Below are positions 34,055 to 42,078 of a stretch of 64,000 bases of DNA, piece by piece (the first letter of the stretch is position 1; each line of letters begins with the position of its first letter). The position numbers and the translations under genes are program-made. The notes below the pieces were generated by a model. The model ran no database searches, was not told where the DNA came from, and worked only from the letters and a program-made list of their open reading frames with translations. The stretch comes from JAIBJN01 sp963830885 (GTDB taxonomy: Bacteria; Actinomycetota; Thermoleophilia; Gaiellales; Gaiellaceae). The stretch lies in the NCBI GenBank assembly GCA_963830885.1, contig CAWHOA010000019.1, positions 1-64,000 of the forward strand, given 5' to 3'.

Positions 34055-34993
34055 GTGGCGGTCGGGCAGGCCGTCAACGGGGCGCTCCGCAAGACGATCC
34101 TCGCGTCGTCGTCGAGCCCGCGCGTCCGCCGCTTCGCGGACAAGCACGGGCTGCGTCTCGGCGCCTCGCGCTTCGTCGCGGGCCAGGACCTCGACGCGTG
34201 CGTCGCCGTCCTGCGCCGGCTGAACGACCAGGGCCTCCACGCGAACACGACGCTGCTCGGGGAGGACGTCCTCGACGAGGCTGAGGCGCGCGCCGTCGCC
34301 GACGAGTACCTCGTGATCCTCGCGCGCCTGCACGAGGAGGAGCTGCGCGCGAACGTGGCGCTCAAGCTGACGCACCTCGGCCTCGACCTCGACGAAGAGC
34401 TCGCCTACGAGAACCTCGAGCGCGTGGTTGCGCGCGCCGGCGAGCTCGGCAACTTCATCCGCATCGACATGGAGTACTCGGCGCTCGTCGACCCGACGCT
34501 CCGCCTCTACCGGCGCCTGCGCGAGGCCGGGCACGCGAACGTCGGCACCGTCCTCCAGTCCTACCTCTACCGCACGCTCGACGACCTCGAGAGCCTGCTG
34601 CCGCTCGAGCCCAACCTGCGGCTGGTCAAGGGGGCCTACCTCGAGCCCGAGTCGGTCGCCTATCCGTCCAAGTCCGACGTGGACGCCGCGTACCTCCGAC
34701 TGGTCGAGCGCTCGCTCACCGGCGGCGGCTACACGGCGATCGCCACGCACGACGAGCGCATGATCGAAGGCGCGCTCGCCTTCGCCGAGCGTGAGGCAAT
34801 CGGCCGCGACCGCTTCGAGCTGCAGATGCTCTACGGCGTCCGCCCGCAGCTCCAGCTCGACCTGCTCGCGCGCGGCTACAAGGTGCTGGTGGCGACCCCG
34901 TTCGGCCCCGAGTGGTTCCCGTTCTTCACGCGACGTCTGGCCGAGCGGCCCGCGAACCTGCTCTTCGTCGCGCGGAACCTGGTGAGGCGCTAG
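34055..34993 (+). CDS. Proline dehydrogenase
   Basis: A 312-residue FAD-dependent TIM barrel that oxidises proline to pyrroline-5-carboxylate. NVALKLTHLGLDLDEELAYE, GNFIRIDMEYSALVDPTL, RLVKGAYLEPESVAYPSK and FELQMLYGVRPQLQLDLLA are family hallmarks, with the conserved end WFPFFTRRLAERPANLLF. It is a stand-alone enzyme (not a PutA fusion), and no pyrroline-5-carboxylate dehydrogenase gene is adjacent. GTG 34055 begins two bases after the stop of the M20 gene, so the two form an operon. Confidence 0.92.
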   Translation: MAVGQAVNGALRKTILASSSSPRVRRFADKHGLRLGASRFVAGQDLDACVAVLRRLNDQGLHANTTLLGEDVLDEAEARAVADEYLVILARLHEEELRANVALKLTHLGLDLDEELAYENLERVVARAGELGNFIRIDMEYSALVDPTLRLYRRLREAGHANVGTVLQSYLYRTLDDLESLLPLEPNLRLVKGAYLEPESVAYPSKSDVDAAYLRLVERSLTGGGYTAIATHDERMIEGALAFAEREAIGRDRFELQMLYGVRPQLQLDLLARGYKVLVATPFGPEWFPFFTRRLAERPANLLFVARNLVRR

Positions 34994-35000
34994 GAGTTCT

Positions 35001-35369
35001 CTAGGTCGCCGGGACGGCGCGCTTGCCGCCGTGGGCGTGCATGTGCGCTTCGTCGTCGACGAGCCAGGCGTGCCCGAAGCGGCTCATCTCGTCGATGATC
35101 GGGAGGAGCGCCGAGCCCTTCTCGGTCAGCTCGTACTCGGCCCGGCGGGCGCTCGCGTGCTTCTCGATGATCCCGTCATGCTCGAGCACGCGCAGGCGCT
35201 CGGACAGCGTCCGCGGGCTGATGCCGGGGCAGGAGCGCTCCAGCTCGGAGAAGCGGCGGGGGCCTTCTGACAGGTCGTGGACGATGATCGCCGTCCACTT
35301 CGAGCCGATGATGTCGGCCGTACAGGCGACCGCGCACTCCTCGTCGTGCACGGGCTTCATCGTGCGCAT
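35001..35369 (-). CDS. HxlR-family transcriptional regulator
   Basis: A 122-residue winged-helix regulator. ADIIGSKWTAIIVHDLSEGP and RFSELERSCPGISPRTLSERL contain the recognition helix, with the wing in SARRAEYELTEKGSALLPII. The N-terminal CAVAC and C-terminal HMHAHGG could bind a metal or sense oxidants. ATG 35369 or ATG 35360 is the start; TACAAT at 35376-35381 (minus strand) makes 35369 leaderless. An inverted repeat upstream may be its own operator. Confidence 0.9.
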   Translation of the reverse strand: MRTMKPVHDEECAVACTADIIGSKWTAIIVHDLSEGPRRFSELERSCPGISPRTLSERLRVLEHDGIIEKHASARRAEYELTEKGSALLPIIDEMSRFGHAWLVDDEAHMHAHGGKRAVPAT

Positions 35370-35375
35370 ATGCCC

Positions 35376-35381
35376 ATTGTA
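35376..35381 (-). promoter_or_regulatory. Putative -10 box of the HxlR gene
   Basis: TACAAT on the minus strand lies six bases from ATG 35369, so the message would be leaderless or nearly so. Confidence 0.5.
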
Positions 35382-35392
35382 GCCGGGTGCCT

Positions 35393-35445
35393 GAACGCTT
35401 CTCAGAATGCCGCGGCGGCACAGGGCTTCGTTCTGAGACGCGTTC
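35393..35445. promoter_or_regulatory. 15-bp inverted repeat between HxlR and amidohydrolase genes
   Basis: GAACGCTTCTCAGAA (35393-35407) is the reverse complement of TTCTGAGACGCGTTC (35431-35445) apart from one base. The spacer is 23 bases. The left arm reaches the expected -35 region of the HxlR promoter and the right arm touches the stop codon of the amidohydrolase gene. It may be an operator for the regulator or a terminator hairpin. Confidence 0.5.
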
Positions 35446-36989
35446 TACGAGTCCCAGGGGGGCGGGCGATGCGCCCAGCGGCCGCCGACCATGGTGGCGA
35501 CCACCTGGATCTCCCCCAGCTCGTCGGCCGGGGTCTCGAGCGGATCGCGGTCGAGCACGACCAGGTCGGCCAGGTAGCCGGGGAGGAGCTTCCCGCGCCG
35601 GCGCTCGTCACCGGTGAGCCAGGCCGGCGCGACACAGGTGGCGTGCAGGGCCTGCTCCACGGTGACCGCCTGCTCGGGATGCCACGCGTCGCGTTCGTCG
35701 AGCGTGCGCGTGACGCCGGCCCGGATGCCGAAGAGCGGGTCGAGCTCCTCGACGGGCGCGTCGGAGCCGTTCGCGACGAGCGCGCCGGAGTCGACGAGCG
35801 ACCGGAAGGCGTAGGCGCCGCCGGTCTTGCCCTCCCAGAAGGCGTCGGCCAGGTCGCGGTCGGACGCGGCGTGGCTGAACTGCACCGAGGCGGCGACGCC
35901 GAGCTCCGCGAAGCGTCCCACGTCCTCCGGCGCGAGCAGCTGCGCGTGCTCGATCCGCTGGCGAAGCCCGCGCGGCCGCCACTCGTCCTGCGTCTCCTCG
36001 AAGGCGTCGAGCGCCCGCCGGTTGGCGAGGTCGCCGATCGCGTGCACTGCCACCGGGAAGCCGGCGCGGGCGCTGCGGCGGACGATGTCCACGAACTCCT
36101 CGTAGCCGACGATCTCCACGCCGGAGCCGTCGAGCATCAGCGCCGTGCGCGAGCCGAGCGTGCCGTCCAGGAACGCCTTGATGTACCCAACGCGGAGGAA
36201 GTCGTCCCCGAGGCCGGAGGCGAGCCCGATCTCCTGGAGGCGTTCGAGGTGGTTCCACGGCAGCGACTGCCAGATCCGCAGGTCGAGCGCGCCCTCGTCC
36301 TTCAGGCGCTGGAAGACGCGCAGGGCGCCGAGCCAGCCGTCCTTGTCGTGCACGGAGACGACGCCGCGCGAGAGCGCGAGCGGGATCGCCTCGCGGCAGG
36401 CGTCGACCATCTCGTCCTCGGTGGGCCGGACGTAGGTGTCGCGGAAGTGCCAGGCGCACTCCTCGCGCAGGACGCCCGTCGGCTCGCCGCGCTCGTCGCG
36501 CTCGACGACACCGCCCGGGACCTGCAGCTCGCCCTCCACGCGCGCGAGCGCGGCCGAGTTGAGCCAGAGCGAGTGGTAGTCCTTGGACATGAGCGCCACG
36601 GGCACGTCGCCCGCGACTGCGTCGAGCGCCTCCTTCGTCGGCTCGGCGGCCGGAGCCCAGTCGCCGCTCCGCCAGCCGAGCCCGCGCAGCCAGCGTCCGC
36701 TCGCGACGTCGGCGACAGCGCCTGCCACGCGCGCCAACGCCTCGTCCAGCGAGGCCGTGCCCTCGAGCCGCACCTGGCGCTGCGCGAGCGCCCAGGTGGG
36801 GAAGTGGACGTGCGAGTCCGTGAACCCCGGGAGGACGCAGCGGCCGCCGAGGTCGACCCGGTCGGGGCTCGCAAGCGCCGTCTCGTGGGTGCCGACCCCG
36901 CCCGCGATCCGCTCCCCGGCGATGGCGAGGGCCGCCGCCTTCGGGAGCGCCGGATCGAGCGTGCGGACGACGCCGTTCTCGAGGATCAC
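35445..36989 (-). CDS. YtcJ-type amidohydrolase
   Basis: A 514-residue metal-dependent hydrolase of the amidohydrolase_3 branch. VLPGFTDSHVHFPTWAL carries the HxH metal pair, ALMSKDYHSLWLNSAALARV and VSVHDKDGWLGAL the central elements, FPVAVHAIGDLANRRALDAF and RQRIEHAQLLAPEDV two metal His, and VANGSDAPVEELDPLFGI the catalytic Asp. Substrate unknown. GTG 36989 is the start. Upstream lie three hairpins separating it from the next gene on the same strand. Confidence 0.92.
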   Translation of the reverse strand: MILENGVVRTLDPALPKAAALAIAGERIAGGVGTHETALASPDRVDLGGRCVLPGFTDSHVHFPTWALAQRQVRLEGTASLDEALARVAGAVADVASGRWLRGLGWRSGDWAPAAEPTKEALDAVAGDVPVALMSKDYHSLWLNSAALARVEGELQVPGGVVERDERGEPTGVLREECAWHFRDTYVRPTEDEMVDACREAIPLALSRGVVSVHDKDGWLGALRVFQRLKDEGALDLRIWQSLPWNHLERLQEIGLASGLGDDFLRVGYIKAFLDGTLGSRTALMLDGSGVEIVGYEEFVDIVRRSARAGFPVAVHAIGDLANRRALDAFEETQDEWRPRGLRQRIEHAQLLAPEDVGRFAELGVAASVQFSHAASDRDLADAFWEGKTGGAYAFRSLVDSGALVANGSDAPVEELDPLFGIRAGVTRTLDERDAWHPEQAVTVEQALHATCVAPAWLTGDERRRGKLLPGYLADLVVLDRDPLETPADELGEIQVVATMVGGRWAHRPPPWDS

Positions 36990-37026
36990 GAGGCGAGGAT
37001 AGTGGCAGGAGCCGTGTCGAGCAGCA

Positions 37027-37117
37027 GGACGCCCCCGGCGACGGCAGGGAGGTCGCCGGGGGCGTCGGGCGCGAGCCGCAGGCTCGCCGCCGGCCGCAGG
37101 TGATTCGCGGCCGGGCG
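37027..37117. terminator. Cluster of three hairpins
   Basis: A 14-bp perfect stem (ACGCCCCCGGCGAC, 37027-37040, with 37050-37063), a 7-bp stem with triloop GCA (37069-37085) and a 12-bp bulged stem (37084-37117). They lie between the lipoprotein stop at 37131 and the amidohydrolase start at 36989, both on the minus strand, so they probably terminate the lipoprotein transcript. Confidence 0.6.
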
Positions 37118-37130
37118 GCGAGCGGTTCGC

Positions 37131-37841
37131 CTACCCCTCGAACTTGTCGGGGCTCTGCTGGACGATCGCGGCGGCGAGCGTGTCCCCGGTCGCCACCATG
37201 TGGTCGTAGGCCTCGCGCGTGAGCGTGTAGGCCTGCTCGTAGTCGCCGGCCGCGTAGGCGTCGATGGCGCCCTTGAGCTGCGTGATGTGCATCGTCAGCC
37301 CTTCCTGGAGCGCCGCCTGCGGCAGGCCGGTCGCCTCGGCGAGGAAGCCCGAGAACGCGCCCGTGTAGCCGGTGAGGTTGTCCACGGCCTCCTGCTGGGC
37401 GGCCTTGTCCTTCTCGGCCAGCGCGACCGTGTAGTCGACGAAGAAGCCGATGTGGTCGCGCCAGAGGCTGGGGCCGTCGAGGAACATCTGCGCGGCCTCG
37501 TCGCCGTACACCGAGCCGATGGCCTCGGAGACCTCCACGCTGTTGGCGTCGAGTGCCGCGGCGGCGGCCTCGAAGTCCGCGGCGCCGTCGAAGCCCTTCT
37601 GGGCGGCCGCCACCGCGAGGAGGGCGTGCTCGCCGAGGAGCGTGTCGAGCGTGACGCGCAGGTCGGCGGCCGGGGTCGCCGTGTCCGGTTCGCTCATGGC
37701 CATGGCGGTCATGCCGGTCGACGCCATCTGAGCGGAGGCCGGGCTGTCGGCGGCGTTGTCGTCGTCTCCGCCGCACGCGGCGAGCCCGAAGGCGGCGCTC
37801 GCGACAACGGCGAGGAGGGCGAAGAGTGTCCTGAGTCTCAT
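37131..37841 (-). CDS. Helical secreted lipoprotein, unknown function
   Basis: A 236-residue protein. ATG 37841 has a Shine-Dalgarno (GGGAGA) and opens a signal peptide ending in a lipobox (LAAC); a longer frame to 37916 adds nothing recognisable. A Met-rich linker (MASTGMTAMAMSEPD) is followed by an all-helical domain with EHALLAVAAAQKGFDGAA, WRDHIGFFVDYTVALAE and MHITQLKGAIDAYAAGDY, plus HM near the end. Spaced His and Met and the divergent cupredoxin gene hint at copper binding; that is inference. Confidence 0.78.
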   Translation of the reverse strand: MRLRTLFALLAVVASAAFGLAACGGDDDNAADSPASAQMASTGMTAMAMSEPDTATPAADLRVTLDTLLGEHALLAVAAAQKGFDGAADFEAAAAALDANSVEVSEAIGSVYGDEAAQMFLDGPSLWRDHIGFFVDYTVALAEKDKAAQQEAVDNLTGYTGAFSGFLAEATGLPQAALQEGLTMHITQLKGAIDAYAAGDYEQAYTLTREAYDHMVATGDTLAAAIVQQSPDKFEG

Positions 37842-37949
37842 TGTGTCTCCCTGATCGAGGTCTGGGCACGCCTGGTTCGCCGGCCGGCGCGCTGTGGTTC
37901 GCCCCGAGGTGCTCAAACCGCCCGATCCGGCGCTGCGTATAGACCCGCG

Positions 37950-38386
37950 ATGCGTCGTCTCTTCCTCCTCGCGCTCGCTTTCGTCCTCCTCCCGGCGTGC
38001 GGCGGGGGGAGGAGACGACGGGGAACGACGCGGGGTCGGGCGGCGGGAGCGTCGTCGACGTCTCGCTCGCCGACTTCATGATCGAGCCCGCGCAGATCGC
38101 GGTCGAGCCGGGCTCCCACACCTTCCACGTCGTCAACGACGGGAGCGTCGTGCATGCCCTGGAGATCGAGGGCCCGAGCGGCGAGGTGGAGACGGGAGAC
38201 CTCGAGCCCGGCGAGTCGGCCGACCTGACCGTCGACTTCTCCGAGGACGGCACCTTCGAGATGTACTGCCCGGTGGACGACCACCGCGGCATGGGCATGG
38301 AGGGGTCGATCACCGTCGGCGAGGGTGGCGGGATGGCGCCGGACGAGACGACCACGGAGGAGGACTCCGGCGGCTACGGGTACTAG
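37950..38386 (+). CDS. Cupredoxin (plastocyanin-like) lipoprotein, frameshifted in a G run
   Basis: A type 1 copper protein. The signal peptide MRRLFLLALAFVLLPAC lies in one frame, while the mature part (EETTGNDAGSGGGSVVDVSL onward) lies in another. The frames join if the six-G run at 38004-38009 gains one G, giving about 145 residues. Copper ligands are visible: His in GSVVHALEIEG and Cys, His, Met in MYCPVDDHRGMGMEG. It should transfer electrons or store copper outside the membrane. The homopolymer makes a sequencing error or phase-variable tract possible. Confidence 0.85.
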
Positions 38387-38398
38387 CGCGCAGCCCGG

Positions 38399-39562
38399 CT
38401 AGCGCGCCGGGCAGCACCACTCGGCGAGGCGGGGAAACTCGACCGGGCCAGCGCTCCCCGGCGCGAACTCCCGGCGGATGTCGCTCGCGGCGACGATACG
38501 GCTGACGCCGGGGAGGCGGACGAAGAGGACCTGGTCCGCCTCGGGCCAGCTGGTCGCGAGCCAAGCCCCGTTCGGGGAAAAGACGAGGTCCTCGAGGTGG
38601 CCTTCGACCGCCTGGAGCCGCTCCTCGCCGAGGACGAGCACACTTCGGCCTGCGGCCGTGTCGGCGGCTGTGTAGGCGATCGACCGGGCCCCCGGCGCGA
38701 AGGCAGCGTCGAGGACGTCCCACGCCGCGGGTGACTCGAGCACGCGCGCGGGGGCTCCGCTCGTACGGTAGAGCGGGTGCCGGTCTCCCTCCGTGACGAC
38801 GAAGAGGAGGGCGGCGTCGTCGGACCAGAGGAGCTGCTCGGGCTTGGAGCCGGGGTCGGCGGTCCAGAGCTCCTCGCCGTCGGCCTCGACGACGTGGACA
38901 CGGCCCGCGGTGTCGGCATATGCGAGCACGGTGCGCCCCGCGGCCGGAAGCCAGGCGGGCGCGACGGGGGCGACGTCCTCGGAGAGCAAGCGGTCGCCGG
39001 CGCCGTCGCCGTCGACGACGCGCAGGGTGTCCCCTTCACGGTAGGCGACCCGGAAACCGGGGCTCGGCGCCCAGCGCGCGTCCGCCACGGGCGTCGGGCG
39101 CGTCACCGTCCAACGCAGGTCGCCGTCGGGCTCCACCGCCGCCACGCGCCTCCCCTCCGTGACGACGACGAAGAGTGCATTGGGAGAGAACGACGCGTCG
39201 TCGTAGTCGCCGAGCAGGCGCTTGGATCCGTCCGGCCTCACGATCCACGGGCCCTGCTCGGAAACGACGAGCAGGCGTCCGGCGCTCGGCAGCGAGACGA
39301 GGGCGGGCTCCGCCTCGTCGACGCCGGCGACCCGGTCCCGGATCCACCCGCCGACGGAGCGGCCAGGAGGAGAGAGAGCCGCGGCGACGAGCGCCGCGGC
39401 CGCGGCGACCGCCACGAGCAGCCGCAGCCGGCGTCTGCGCCTCGGGACGGGCCCGCGCTCGGCGTAGGCGGCTCGCACGACCGCCCAGGCGCGGCGCTGG
39501 GCGTCGAGCTCGTCCGGCACGGGCGTGCTCAGGAGGGCGTCGCGGACGTTCGCCTCGGTCAC
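38399..39562 (-). CDS. Membrane-anchored beta-propeller protein coupled to ECF sigma factor (putative anti-sigma)
   Basis: A 387-residue protein. The first 45 residues are cytoplasmic and basic (PRRRRRLRLL), residues about 46-65 are a membrane helix, and the rest is an extracellular TolB-like propeller with blades such as YDDASFSPNALFVVVTEG, LLWSDDAALLFVVTEG and LVFSPNGAWLATSWPEAD. It ends in a CC pair. GTG 39562 overlaps the sigma stop (GTGA), so it is probably its regulator. The zinc HxxxCxxC anti-sigma motif is absent. Confidence 0.8.
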   Translation of the reverse strand: MTEANVRDALLSTPVPDELDAQRRAWAVVRAAYAERGPVPRRRRRLRLLVAVAAAAALVAAALSPPGRSVGGWIRDRVAGVDEAEPALVSLPSAGRLLVVSEQGPWIVRPDGSKRLLGDYDDASFSPNALFVVVTEGRRVAAVEPDGDLRWTVTRPTPVADARWAPSPGFRVAYREGDTLRVVDGDGAGDRLLSEDVAPVAPAWLPAAGRTVLAYADTAGRVHVVEADGEELWTADPGSKPEQLLWSDDAALLFVVTEGDRHPLYRTSGAPARVLESPAAWDVLDAAFAPGARSIAYTAADTAAGRSVLVLGEERLQAVEGHLEDLVFSPNGAWLATSWPEADQVLFVRLPGVSRIVAASDIRREFAPGSAGPVEFPRLAEWCCPAR

Positions 39563-40107
39563 CGCTCCTCCCTCGGCCCGACGGCGTCCTGGAGCGTGTC
39601 GAGCCCGCGCCGCAGGCGCGAGTTCACGGTACCCCTGGGAAGCTCGAGGATGCGCGCGATCTCGCCTGGCGTGTACTCCAGGACGTAGCGGAGGACGACG
39701 ACCGCCCGGTGCTCGGGCGAGAGGGAGGCGAGCGCCGCGACCATGTCCGCGGGGAGGGGGGCGGCGGTGTTCTGCCGCTCCTCGCCCGCAAAGTGTTCGA
39801 TCGCCTCGCCCGCCCCGACCTCTCGGCGGAGAGCACGGGCGCGCACCCAGTCGATCGCCCTGTTGACGACGATCCGGTGGAGCCAAGGGCCGAACGGACG
39901 TCCGCTGTCGAAGCGGTCGAGTGCCCGCACGGCCGCGAGGAAGGCCTCCTGCGCGAGGTCCTCGGCCGCCCCGGCGTCGTGGACGACGAGGTAGGCGGCG
40001 CGGTAGGCGCGCGGCCAGTGAGCGCGAAAGAGCGCCTCGAAGTCGGAGACCGACCCAGCCTGGGCGCCGCGCACCCAGGCGCGCTCGTCGCGGCCCGCGC
40101 CCGCCAT
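39559..40107 (-). CDS. ECF-type RNA polymerase sigma factor
   Basis: A 182-residue group 4 sigma factor. Region 2 has FEALFRAHWPRAYRAAYLVV and DLAQEAFLAAVRALDRFD with PWLHRIVVNRAIDWVR; region 4 has SLSPEHRAVVVLRYVLEYTP and GEIARILELPRGTVNSRLRR. It would redirect RNA polymerase in response to an envelope signal relayed by the downstream membrane protein. TATAGT (minus strand, 40117-40122) lies nine bases before ATG 40107. Confidence 0.93.
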   Translation of the reverse strand: MAGAGRDERAWVRGAQAGSVSDFEALFRAHWPRAYRAAYLVVHDAGAAEDLAQEAFLAAVRALDRFDSGRPFGPWLHRIVVNRAIDWVRARALRREVGAGEAIEHFAGEERQNTAAPLPADMVAALASLSPEHRAVVVLRYVLEYTPGEIARILELPRGTVNSRLRRGLDTLQDAVGPREER

Positions 40108-40211
40108 GGCGTGCCGACTATACGAACGAGCGTCCCGATCCGGTCCATCGCCGAGGCATACGGCCGGGCGGGTTGCGGAGGTCCGGCACGCCGTCGTACC
40201 CTTGCGGGGAA

Positions 40212-40532
40212 ATGCCTGCCTGCGCCGGCTGCCGCAGCGAGGTGGAGGAGCGCTTCCGCTTCTGCCCGTGGTGCGGCGCCGCGCAACGGATGAAGGTCGT
40301 CGAGCTCTTCGCTGGCCACCCGCTGCTCGAGAAGGACCCGGAGAAGGCTCTCCGCGTCTCGCGCTACCTGGGCGAGGACGAGGAGAGCCGGCACGTGCGC
40401 TTCAGCGTCTGGGGCGGGGGCGGGACGCCGCGGGCCGAGGCGGCCGTCTCGCTCTCCGAGGAGGAGGCCGAGCGGCTGGCCCGCTTCCTCGCCGAGACGG
40501 CCCGGCTCGCCGATCAGCAGGCGACGAGCTAG
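40212..40532 (+). CDS. Small zinc-ribbon protein
   Basis: A 106-residue protein. An N-terminal zinc ribbon, CAGC and CPWC separated by 12 residues, precedes a mixed domain (HVRFSVWGGGGTPRAEAAVS) and a helix rich in Glu and Ala. It may bind nucleic acid or protein. TACCCT at 40197-40202 is nine bases before ATG 40212, and it is divergent from the ECF sigma gene. Function unknown. Confidence 0.75.
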   Translation: MPACAGCRSEVEERFRFCPWCGAAQRMKVVELFAGHPLLEKDPEKALRVSRYLGEDEESRHVRFSVWGGGGTPRAEAAVSLSEEEAERLARFLAETARLADQQATS

Positions 40533-41230
40533 CCGGCCGGCAGGAGCAGCCTGACTGCGCGCGCGTGCCGTGCAGCCGCGGCGGGACCGAGACGCCCCGC
40601 CGGCAGCTCGACCACGAAGGAGGCGGTGCCGGGGAAGCGCCGGTTCTGCCAGTTCGGCGCCGTACCGGGCAGCCAGCGGATCGAGCGGTACGGCTCGCGG
40701 GCGAGGCGGGCGTAGCGGCGCGCCGCCGCGCGGCTGCCGCCCCAGGCGCGGACGACGTGCTGGGGCTGGTGGTACCAGACGGTCACGTCCGGCCGGATGC
40801 GGCGGACGAGCCGCCGCGCAGCTCGCGCCTCGGGCTCGGACCAGGGCCGCGGGCCCGCGTAGTCGTCGCCCCAGCGCCGGCCGATGGGCTTCCACTCCGA
40901 GCCGAAGTTGCGGTTGAGGTCGACGCCGCGCCCGTTCTGGCGGGTGCCGCGGCGGCGGCCGTCTGGGTTGAGGTCGTGCACGACCCAGAGGTCGAGCCCG
41001 CGGGGGCGTGGCCCCCGCACGAGCCGCCTCGTGACCTCGATCCCGGCGCACTCGTCGCCGTGGATGCAGCCGACGACGAGGATCGTCCGGGGGCTCGAGA
41101 AGTCGCCGAGGCGGTGCGCGCCGATCGGACGGCCGCCCGCCGACCGCCCGACCACGCCTCGCCATTCCTGCAAACCGTCTGCCGGCGGCGGCGCGGCGAG
41201 CACGGCGACCGTGAGGAGCTCAGCGAGCAT
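40529..41230 (-). CDS. M14-family zinc carboxypeptidase
   Basis: A 233-residue secreted metallocarboxypeptidase. A signal peptide (MLAELLTVAVLAAPPPADG) is followed by VVGCIHGDECAGIEV (zinc His and Glu), DLNPDGRRRGTRQNGRGVDL with NRNFGSEW (substrate binding), WYHQPQHVV (zinc His) and FVVELPAG (catalytic Glu). By size and context it may trim peptidoglycan peptides, as DL-carboxypeptidases of this family do. ATG 41230 is back to back with the MepA-like gene. Its stop overlaps the zinc-ribbon stop. Confidence 0.9.
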   Translation of the reverse strand: MLAELLTVAVLAAPPPADGLQEWRGVVGRSAGGRPIGAHRLGDFSSPRTILVVGCIHGDECAGIEVTRRLVRGPRPRGLDLWVVHDLNPDGRRRGTRQNGRGVDLNRNFGSEWKPIGRRWGDDYAGPRPWSEPEARAARRLVRRIRPDVTVWYHQPQHVVRAWGGSRAAARRYARLAREPYRSIRWLPGTAPNWQNRRFPGTASFVVELPAGRLGPAAAARHARAVRLLLPAG

Positions 41231-41300
41231 GCAGCAGATACGGCACGAGGCCCTACGCGAGTCCGGGACCCGGCCGGGGATCTCGCCCGTAGTGGTCTCC

Positions 41301-41954
41301 GTGCGAACGGCCGTGATCCTCTCGCTGCTCGCGCTCGGCCTCGCCGGGCCGGCGGCCGCCTACGTAGATTCCGGGACCGGCGGGCCGGTCGACTGGGAGC
41401 CCCCGACGCCCGGCCCGGAGATCGCCTGGCGCCGCTCCATCGCCGTGGGCGAGCCCGGGGCAGGCCGGCTCGTTCGCGGCGTCAGGCTCCCCGCGGAGGG
41501 AGAGCACTTCTTCACGTGGGATCCCGTCCTCCACCGCGTGCCGAACCGTTCGTCGCGGCGCTGGGGCACCGACCGGCTCGTGCGCTTCGTGCTTCGGGTC
41601 GTCGAGGACTTCGCCTCGGCGAACCCCGGTGCGCCGCGGGTCGGGATCGGTGATCTCAGCAGGCGTTGGGGCGGCCCGTTCGGCCCGGTGCACTTCACGC
41701 ACCAGAACGGCCTCGACGCCGACATCTACTACCCGCGGCGAGATCGCATCGAGCGCCCGCCGACCAAGGTCTCCCAGATCGACCGCCGCCTCGCCCAGGA
41801 TCTCCTCGACCGCTTCGTGGCTGCCGGCGCCGATCTCGTCTACATCGGCCCGAACACGGGCTTCACCGGCCCGCGCAGCGTCGTGCAGGTGCTCTGGAAC
41901 CACGACAACCACCTGCACGTCCGGACTCGCCAACACTCGAACTCCCGCGACTGA
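41301..41954 (+). CDS. mepA: Penicillin-insensitive murein endopeptidase (MepA-like)
   Basis: A 217-residue secreted metallopeptidase that would cut peptide cross-links in peptidoglycan. GTG 41301 opens a signal peptide (VRTAVILSLLALGLAGPAAA); longer in-frame starts overlap the divergent gene. Zinc ligands are in PVHFTHQNGLDADIYYP and NHDNHLHVR, as in peptidase family M74. It is divergent from the M14 carboxypeptidase, making a two-gene cell-wall hydrolase locus. A strong hairpin follows the stop. Confidence 0.88.
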   Translation: MRTAVILSLLALGLAGPAAAYVDSGTGGPVDWEPPTPGPEIAWRRSIAVGEPGAGRLVRGVRLPAEGEHFFTWDPVLHRVPNRSSRRWGTDRLVRFVLRVVEDFASANPGAPRVGIGDLSRRWGGPFGPVHFTHQNGLDADIYYPRRDRIERPPTKVSQIDRRLAQDLLDRFVAAGADLVYIGPNTGFTGPRSVVQVLWNHDNHLHVRTRQHSNSRD

Positions 41955-42027
41955 CACCCGTTTGGCGCGCCCTGGTCGTCACCGTGGGCCGCGGCGACTA
42001 GCCCTCCAAGCCGGGGTCGAAGCAAGA

Positions 42028-42055
42028 GAGAGGGTGGGCCGAGGCCCACCCTCTC
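42028..42055. terminator. Strong bidirectional hairpin
   Basis: GAGAGGGTGGGCC (42028-42040) pairs perfectly with GGCCCACCCTCTC (42043-42055). It lies between the converging stops at 41954 and 42079 and is probably a shared terminator. Confidence 0.7.
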
Positions 42056-42078
42056 GGTGCGTTCAGTCCTTTCTCGGT

